From Anaerolineae bacterium (GTDB lineage: Bacteria; Chloroflexota; Anaerolineae; B4-G1; DUEL01), in assembly GCA_016931695.1 (NCBI GenBank), contig JAFGEI010000170.1, positions 1 to 46,602 of the forward strand: DNA of 46,602 bases, written 5' to 3'. The position numbers and the translations under genes were made by a program. Below, piece after piece: positions 42,955 through 46,602 of the stretch (position 1 is the first letter of the stretch; each line of letters begins with the position of its first letter). A model generated the notes under the pieces. It was not told where the DNA came from. It did no database searches and saw nothing but the letters and a program-made list of their open reading frames with translations.

Positions 42955-43503
42955 TCAAGCTGCCTGGGGGACAGGCTCGCCGTCCTTCAGTTTGTCCACG
43001 TAGGCTTGCAAGACGTTCAGCACCTGTCGAATGCCGCTGGCAACGACACTGGCAGTCTGCGTTGCTGGCGCGTTGATGGTGCCCAGCGCCTGGGCCAACA
43101 AAACCTCCCGCGATGGCAGGTTGGCCAGTTCCTTAACCTGGTTCACCGACATCACCTCAGCTCCCATCACGCCGCCCTTGATGACCAGCCCTTCCACATT
43201 CTTGGCAAAGTCGGTGAGCACCTTGGCCGCCGGTGGGACATCGCCCTGGCAAAAGATTGCGACCGAAGGCCCTAGCAACCATTCCCCCGGCATCTCGATT
43301 CCGGCCTGGTCGAGAGCCAGGCGGAGCAGCCGGTTCTTGACCACCTGAACGGCGACGTTGTGCTCGTGCAACGAGCGACGGAGCTGCTCCATCTCTGCCA
43401 CGCGCAGCCCGCGGTAATCGGTCATGATGATGCCGTTGCTGACCTGCAAGCGCTCAGTATACTGCTCGACCAATTCTTCCTTACGCGCTCTTGAAATAGC
43501 CAA
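42955..43503 (-). CDS. rplJ: Ribosomal protein L10
   Basis: Stalk base protein binding L7/L12 dimers and 23S rRNA; 182 residues. It has the L10 core (VSNGIIMTDYRGLRVAEMEQLRR; VVKNRLLRLALD) and the C-terminal helix that recruits L12. Start is TTG at 43503, 7 nt after AAGGAGGTGA, giving MAISRARKEELV; a longer frame would run through the L10 leader attenuator and is rejected. L10 probably represses its own operon through that leader. Confidence 0.95.
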   Translation of the reverse strand: MAISRARKEELVEQYTERLQVSNGIIMTDYRGLRVAEMEQLRRSLHEHNVAVQVVKNRLLRLALDQAGIEMPGEWLLGPSVAIFCQGDVPPAAKVLTDFAKNVEGLVIKGGVMGAEVMSVNQVKELANLPSREVLLAQALGTINAPATQTASVVASGIRQVLNVLQAYVDKLKDGEPVPQAA

Positions 43504-43645
43504 TCGAATCTCACCTCCTTCAAAAGAAATCCCTGCGCCGACCGACGCAGGGATCCGTTTCGTACACCAGTCGATTCCCGCCTCGGCAGGCATGGTTTAA
43601 GCGCTCAGCGCACCTGCTGTCTCTGGCTGTAGCTGCTTGACGTCG
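43504..43645 (-). promoter_or_regulatory. L10 (rplJ) leader with attenuator
   Basis: The rplA-rplJ spacer matches the known L10 leader: CAAGCAGCTACAGCC, GAGACAGCAGGTG and CCTGCCGAGGCGGG in that order on the minus strand, the segments that fold into the L10/L12-binding kink-turn structure. It ends with an attenuator hairpin ATCCCTGCG / CGCAGGGAT (43554-43529) followed by TTCTTTT, immediately before the rplJ Shine-Dalgarno. Binding of L10(L12) is expected to favour termination. Confidence 0.85.
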
Positions 43646-43651
43646 TAGTTG

Positions 43652-44371
43652 TTAGATGTCCAACTCCATCGATTGAGCGGCGACCGGGTCGACCTTGATC
43701 CCCGGCCCCATCGAGGCGACCAGCGTGATTTTGCGCATGTAAGCGCCTTTTGCCGCCGGAGGACGGCTCCGCCGCACTGCATCGATGACCGTATACATAT
43801 TCTCCAACAGGTGTTGAACCGGGAAATTCGTCCGGCCGATGGGAATGTGGAGATTGGCCGTCTTGTCGATCCGGTACTCGACCCGGCCGGCCTTGGCCTC
43901 TTCGACCACGCGCGGCAGATCTTCTTCGGGCACCACCGTTCCGGATTTCGGGTTGGGCATCAAGCCCCGCGGGCCCAGGATGCGGCCCAGGCGACCAACC
44001 TTGCCCATCATCTCGGGCACGGCGATGGCAACGTCGAAATCAGTCCAGCCGTCCTGGATTCTTTTCAACCCCTCGTCGTCCGAGACGATGTAATCGGCGC
44101 CGGCTTCTTCGGCGAGGCGGGCGCCATCGCTTGCCGCAAAGACCAGCACCCGTACGCTCTTCCCCAGGCCGTGCGGGAGCCGAACGGCCCCACGAACCTG
44201 CTGGTCGGCGTGGCGCGGGTCTACTCCGAGCCGGATATGCAAGTCGACCGAGGCGTCGAAACTGGCGTAAGAAGTCTCCTTGACCAATTCGACCGCCTTT
44301 TGTGGCGCATACAGTTGCGAGCGGTCTATTTTCTGAGCCGCTTCGCGGTACTTTTTCCCTCTTTTTGGCAT
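43652..44371 (-). CDS. rplA: Ribosomal protein L1
   Basis: Two-domain protein of the 50S L1 stalk; 239 residues, usual length. Signature segments [57 protein letters not shown] and [11 protein letters not shown]. Start ATG at 44371 follows AAGGAGGGATT; a longer upstream frame is unsupported. It lies 115 bp after rplK; the spacer contains GGTGGGAGGG, slightly reminiscent of L1-binding RNA but too short to call. Confidence 0.96.
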   Translation of the reverse strand: MPKRGKKYREAAQKIDRSQLYAPQKAVELVKETSYASFDASVDLHIRLGVDPRHADQQVRGAVRLPHGLGKSVRVLVFAASDGARLAEEAGADYIVSDDEGLKRIQDGWTDFDVAIAVPEMMGKVGRLGRILGPRGLMPNPKSGTVVPEEDLPRVVEEAKAGRVEYRIDKTANLHIPIGRTNFPVQHLLENMYTVIDAVRRSRPPAAKGAYMRKITLVASMGPGIKVDPVAAQSMELDI

Positions 44372-44486
44372 AATCCCTCCTTGTGGTTCGAGCGGGCCTG
44401 GCCCTCCCACCAGAGTCAATGATTTGTAACCGCTCAGGCTGTGCGCACCGGGCCCCCTGGACCGCGGGCACGCGCGGCCTGGGTCG

Positions 44487-44915
44487 TCACGATGATTCGA
44501 CGATCTCGATTCCCATACTGCGCGCCGTGCCAATGATCTGTTGCATTGCACCTTCCAGGTCGATGGCGTTCAAGTCCTTCATCTTGGTCTGGGCGATCTC
44601 GCGCAGCTGGTCGCGGGTGATTCGACCGACCTTGTCGCGGTTCGGTTCCGCCGAGCCGCGCTCGACCCCCGCTGCCTTGCGCAGCAAATCGGGCACGGGA
44701 GGGGTTTTGAGGATAAACTTGAAAGAACCGTCGTGATAGATGGTGACTTCTGCCGGAATGATATTGCCGACCATGGTCGCAGTGCGAGCGTTATAATCCT
44801 TGCAGAACTGCATCAAGTTAATGCCGTGCTGTGCCAGCGCCGGGCCAACAGGGGGAGCTGGATTCGCCTTCCCCGCCTCGATCTGTAGTTTTACGACTGC
44901 CTTTACTTTCTTCAT
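44487..44915 (-). CDS. rplK: Ribosomal protein L11
   Basis: GTPase-centre protein binding 23S rRNA; 142 residues, normal length. N-terminal domain starts [24 protein letters not shown] with the Pro-rich hinge; C-terminal RNA-binding domain includes [21 protein letters not shown]. Shine-Dalgarno AGGAAATGAC. Follows nusG by 46 bp. Confidence 0.97.
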   Translation of the reverse strand: MKKVKAVVKLQIEAGKANPAPPVGPALAQHGINLMQFCKDYNARTATMVGNIIPAEVTIYHDGSFKFILKTPPVPDLLRKAAGVERGSAEPNRDKVGRITRDQLREIAQTKMKDLNAIDLEGAMQQIIGTARSMGIEIVESS

Positions 44916-44961
44916 GTCATTTCCTAGAATCTGGTTTCTCGGTAACGATCTTGCGGTGTCG

Positions 44962-45672
44962 TTACACTTTTTCTACCTGCAAAAAGTCGAGCTCTACCGG
45001 GGTGTCACGGCCAAAGAAAGAGACCAGCACGCGCACCTTGGCCCGCTCCATGTCGATCACGTCCACGACACCGATAAACTCGTTAAACGGCCCGTCAACG
45101 ATGCGCACTTTTTGCCCGCTTTTGAACGTCACCTTGACCCGCGGCGCCTCTGCCTCCATGCGGCGCATGATCGCCTGCACTTCTTCCGAGCGCAGCGGAG
45201 TGGGCTTGTTGCCCATGCCGACGAAACCGGTTGCTCCCGGCGTGTTGCGGACGACATACCAGGATTCATCATCCATAATCATCTGGACCAGGATATAACC
45301 GGGGAAAACCCGGCGTTCCACGGTACGCCGCTTGCCGTCTTTGACCTCGATCTCTTCCTCGGTGGGGACAACAACCTGAAAGATCTTGTCCTGCATCTGC
45401 ATCGTCTCGATGCGCTGTTCCAGGTTGCTTTTGACCTTGTTTTCATAGCCCGAGTAGCAGTGAATCACGAACCAGGCCCGCTCATCGGTCGGCTCATCCG
45501 GTTCTTGAGCCTCCGCCGCGGCAGGTTCTACGGTCTGAGCTGCGACTGGCTCCTCCGCTTCGGCGGTGGGGGCATCGACCTCGCCAGGCCCGGCCGGCTC
45601 CTCCGCTTCAGCGGCGGGGGCGTCGACCTCGGCCAGCTCCTCCACGTCTTGCGCCAGCTTCTCTTCTGTCAT
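44962..45672 (-). CDS. nusG: Transcription termination/antitermination factor NusG
   Basis: RNA polymerase-binding elongation factor; 236 residues. The NGN domain (residues about 64-165, [28 protein letters not shown]) and C-terminal KOW domain ([20 protein letters not shown]) are typical. Ahead of them is an unusual acidic tail of about 60 residues rich in Ala, Glu and Pro, containing two copies of a 16-residue unit ([16 protein letters not shown] / [16 protein letters not shown]) encoded by a 48-bp tandem repeat. Start taken as ATG at 45672; a GTG two codons earlier is possible. Cotranscribed with secE upstream. Confidence 0.95.
   Translation of the reverse strand: MTEEKLAQDVEELAEVDAPAAEAEEPAGPGEVDAPTAEAEEPVAAQTVEPAAAEAQEPDEPTDERAWFVIHCYSGYENKVKSNLEQRIETMQMQDKIFQVVVPTEEEIEVKDGKRRTVERRVFPGYILVQMIMDDESWYVVRNTPGATGFVGMGNKPTPLRSEEVQAIMRRMEAEAPRVKVTFKSGQKVRIVDGPFNEFIGVVDVIDMERAKVRVLVSFFGRDTPVELDFLQVEKV
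45548..45643. repeat. 48-bp tandem repeat in nusG 5' region
   Basis: Two direct copies offset by 48 bp, each beginning GGCTCCTCCGCTTC on the plus strand (45548 and 45596), with about 6 differences over the first 40 bases. It encodes the duplicated 16-residue acidic unit of NusG and keeps frame. Confidence 0.7.
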
Positions 45673-45690
45673 CAGCACGCTCTCGGTCTG

Positions 45691-45981
45691 TTATTCCTTT
45701 CGCCTGCCAAACACAATCGCCAGGACGATGGAGGCGGCCAGCACGGCGAGTGCCAGGCCGATCCGCCAGGGGTCGCTGGCCAGGATGCCCCTGAGCCACC
45801 AGTCGAGCAGCACGTCCATCAGCCAGAGAAAAATCGCCATCGTAACCGTAATCACGATCACAATCTGCGTCAGCCGCCACGTCTCTTCTCGAGTCGGCCA
45901 ATTGACCTTTTTTAGCTCCGAACGAGTTTCCCGAAGATAGCGAATGATGGCGTTCTCTTTTTTGACCTTTGCTTTTGCCAC
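45691..45981 (-). CDS. secE: Preprotein translocase subunit SecE
   Basis: Essential clamp helix of SecYEG; about 96 residues. The conserved amphipathic helix and loop RYLRETRSELKKVNWPTREETWRLT precede the transmembrane helix IVIVITVTMAIFLWLMDVLLDW. A second hydrophobic segment, IGLALAVLAASIVLAIVF, follows, whereas single-helix SecE usually ends soon after the first. Start taken as GTG at 45981 (MAKAKVKKENAII) with GGGGAG upstream; an alternative GTG at 46026 would add 15 residues. Typical secE-nusG order. Confidence 0.92.
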   Translation of the reverse strand: MAKAKVKKENAIIRYLRETRSELKKVNWPTREETWRLTQIVIVITVTMAIFLWLMDVLLDWWLRGILASDPWRIGLALAVLAASIVLAIVFGRRKE

Positions 45982-46030
45982 AACCTTTTTCTCCCCAGCG
46001 CGATCTGCGCGGCTAGCCCCTGACACTTGA

Positions 46031-46060
46031 AGACACCGCCCGCTTCCTACGGCGGTGTCT
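46031..46060. terminator. Hairpin between tRNA-Trp and secE
   Basis: Perfect 10-bp stem AGACACCGCC / GGCGGTGTCT with a 10-nt loop. Only TT follows the stem on the minus strand, so termination would be partial; it may instead mark the tRNA-Trp 3' processing region. Confidence 0.5.
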
Positions 46061-46064
46061 TAGG

Positions 46065-46138
46065 CAGGCCAGGCAGGAATCGAACCCGCAACCTACGGTT
46101 TTGGAGACCGTTGCTCTGCCAAATTGAGCTACTGGCCT
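46065..46138 (-). tRNA. tRNA-Trp (anticodon CCA)
   Basis: Minus-strand cloverleaf AGGCCAGTAGCTCAA..., acceptor AGGCCAG/CTGGCCT, anticodon stem ACGGT/ACCGT around CTCCAAA (anticodon CCA), T arm GCGGGTTCGATTCCTGC, discriminator G. CCA is not encoded. Between rpmG and secE, the arrangement common in many bacteria. Confidence 0.96.
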
Positions 46139-46163
46139 GTGAAATCCTCGCGCGTCCAAGCCG

Positions 46164-46328
46164 CTACTTGGTCTCGCGATGCAGCGTGTGATGCCGACAG
46201 CGCGGGCAGTACTTTTGTAGTTCCATGCGCGAAGGATCGTTACGCCGATTCTTCTCCGTCGTATAGTTATGTTCCTTGCACTCTGTACATGCCAAAGTGA
46301 TCGTCAAGCGAATTGCCTTCTTGGCCAT
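46164..46328 (-). CDS. rpmG: Ribosomal protein L33
   Basis: Small 50S protein near the E site; 54 residues. Sequence starts [19 protein letters not shown] and continues [20 protein letters not shown], with two CxxC pairs (CTEC, CPRC), so it is the zinc-binding (C+) form. ATG at 46328 follows GAAGGTGGACG. It is in the standard rpmG-tRNA-Trp-secE-nusG-rplK order. Confidence 0.96.
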   Translation of the reverse strand: MAKKAIRLTITLACTECKEHNYTTEKNRRNDPSRMELQKYCPRCRHHTLHRETK

Positions 46329-46437
46329 CGTCCACCTTCGTCAAAAGATTGGCAAAAACTCTGTCTCCTGGGCGCTTTCCCTCTTGGGAAAGGTGCCCAG
46401 GCGAGCAAAGCGGGTCGTTACGATATTTGCTTCCTGG

Positions 46438-46510
46438 AGCCCACGATGGGATTTGAACCCATGGCCACACCCTTACCAAGGGTGTGCTCTACCGACTGAG
46501 CTACGTGGGC
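46438..46510 (-). tRNA. tRNA-Thr (anticodon GGU)
   Basis: Minus strand GCCCACGTAGCTCAG..., acceptor GCCCACG/CGTGGGC, anticodon stem CACCC/GGGTG around TTGGTAA (anticodon GGT), T arm ATGGGTTCAAATCCCAT, discriminator T. CCA not encoded. 8 bp after tRNA-Tyr. The 109-bp gap to rpmG shows no other feature. Confidence 0.96.
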
Positions 46511-46518
46511 CAGCAAGG

Positions 46519-46600
46519 TGGGCCGGGCAGGACTCGAACCTGCGAAGGCTGAGCCAGCGGATTTACAGTCCGCCCCCTTTGCCGCTCGGGACACCGACCC
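46519..46600 (-). tRNA. tRNA-Tyr (anticodon GUA)
   Basis: Minus-strand class II tRNA beginning GGGTCGGTGTCCCGAGCGGC, acceptor GGGTCGG/CCGGCCC with one G-U pair, anticodon stem GCGGA/TCCGC around CTGTAAA (anticodon GTA), long variable arm GGCTCAGCC, T arm GCAGGTTCGAGTCCTGC, discriminator A. CCA not encoded. First gene of the cluster visible; its promoter is outside the window. Confidence 0.96.
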
Positions 46601-46602
46601 AA

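Noticed and set aside
44372..44486. L1-binding autoregulatory site between rplK and rplA
   Set aside because: Only a short GGTGGGAGG resemblance without a convincing fold.
1..46602. CRISPR arrays, prophage or integrase genes, rRNA genes
   Set aside because: No regularly spaced repeats, no integrase or phage structural motifs, and no rRNA sequence seen.

Overview
The window is about 46.6 kb of GC-rich (roughly 60-65%) bacterial DNA, densely coded on both strands, with housekeeping, cell-envelope and translation genes mixed with a few accessory loci. The gene content fits a member of the Chloroflexota (Anaerolineae/Caldilineae-like): a fused MurF-alanine racemase, archaeal-type ProRS, a long-form IleRS with an unusual HIGH motif, two-subunit glycine decarboxylase, MacB-like transporters, TTG starts behind strong Shine-Dalgarno sites, and sigma70-type promoters with near-consensus -35/-10 boxes at 16-17 bp spacing. 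The phylum call rests on family resemblance only.

Layout. 1-4.5 kb (minus): a subtilisin-family protease cut by the window edge, then the glycine cleavage genes gcvH-gcvPA-gcvPB read toward it. 4.5-9.8 kb (minus): a TPR/zinc-ribbon protein, murF-alr, a 166-bp MITE-like palindrome, a D-2-hydroxyacid dehydrogenase and tRNA-Val. 9.8-12.7 kb (plus): proS and a GH1 beta-glucosidase. 12.7-16.5 kb (minus): serS, lysS and greA, with terminator-like hairpins in the greA leader and before lysS. 16.5-21.3 kb (plus): a MacB/Lol-type ABC exporter locus made of a decayed permease, a HlyD-like lipoprotein, a tandemly duplicated permease and an ATPase. 21.3-25.5 kb: a divergent GH13 protein (minus) back-to-back with secG and a peptide-type solute-binding protein (plus). 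25.5-32.7 kb (plus): tRNA-Leu, a GNAT, a type IIG restriction-modification enzyme with an AT-rich imported segment, then a stress-type cluster of CbpA-like DnaJ, an HtrA protease and an eRF1/Balon-like protein. 32.8-37.6 kb (minus): traR/dksA-lspA-rluD-nitrilase-like-MFS. 37.6-42.4 kb: ileS (minus), ilvE (plus) and an isoleucine T-box riboswitch (minus). 42.4-46.6 kb (minus): tRNA-Tyr, tRNA-Thr, rpmG, tRNA-Trp, secE, nusG, rplK, rplA, L10 leader, rplJ, rplL.

The most striking arrangement is the T-box. A complete T-box leader with an ATC (Ile) specifier, its own promoter and its terminator lies on the ileS strand, but ilvE has been placed between it and ileS in the opposite orientation. Antiterminated transcripts must cross about 1.05 kb of antisense ilvE before reaching ileS, which has no obvious proximal promoter. 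This would couple induction of isoleucyl-tRNA synthetase to antisense transcription of the branched-chain aminotransferase. Other points of interest are a GraL-like promoter-proximal terminator before greA, a nitrilase-fold protein without its catalytic cysteine, a GH13 protein lacking several canonical active-site residues, an MFS carrier carrying an inserted carbohydrate-binding-like beta-sandwich, and a single-chain double MacB permease.
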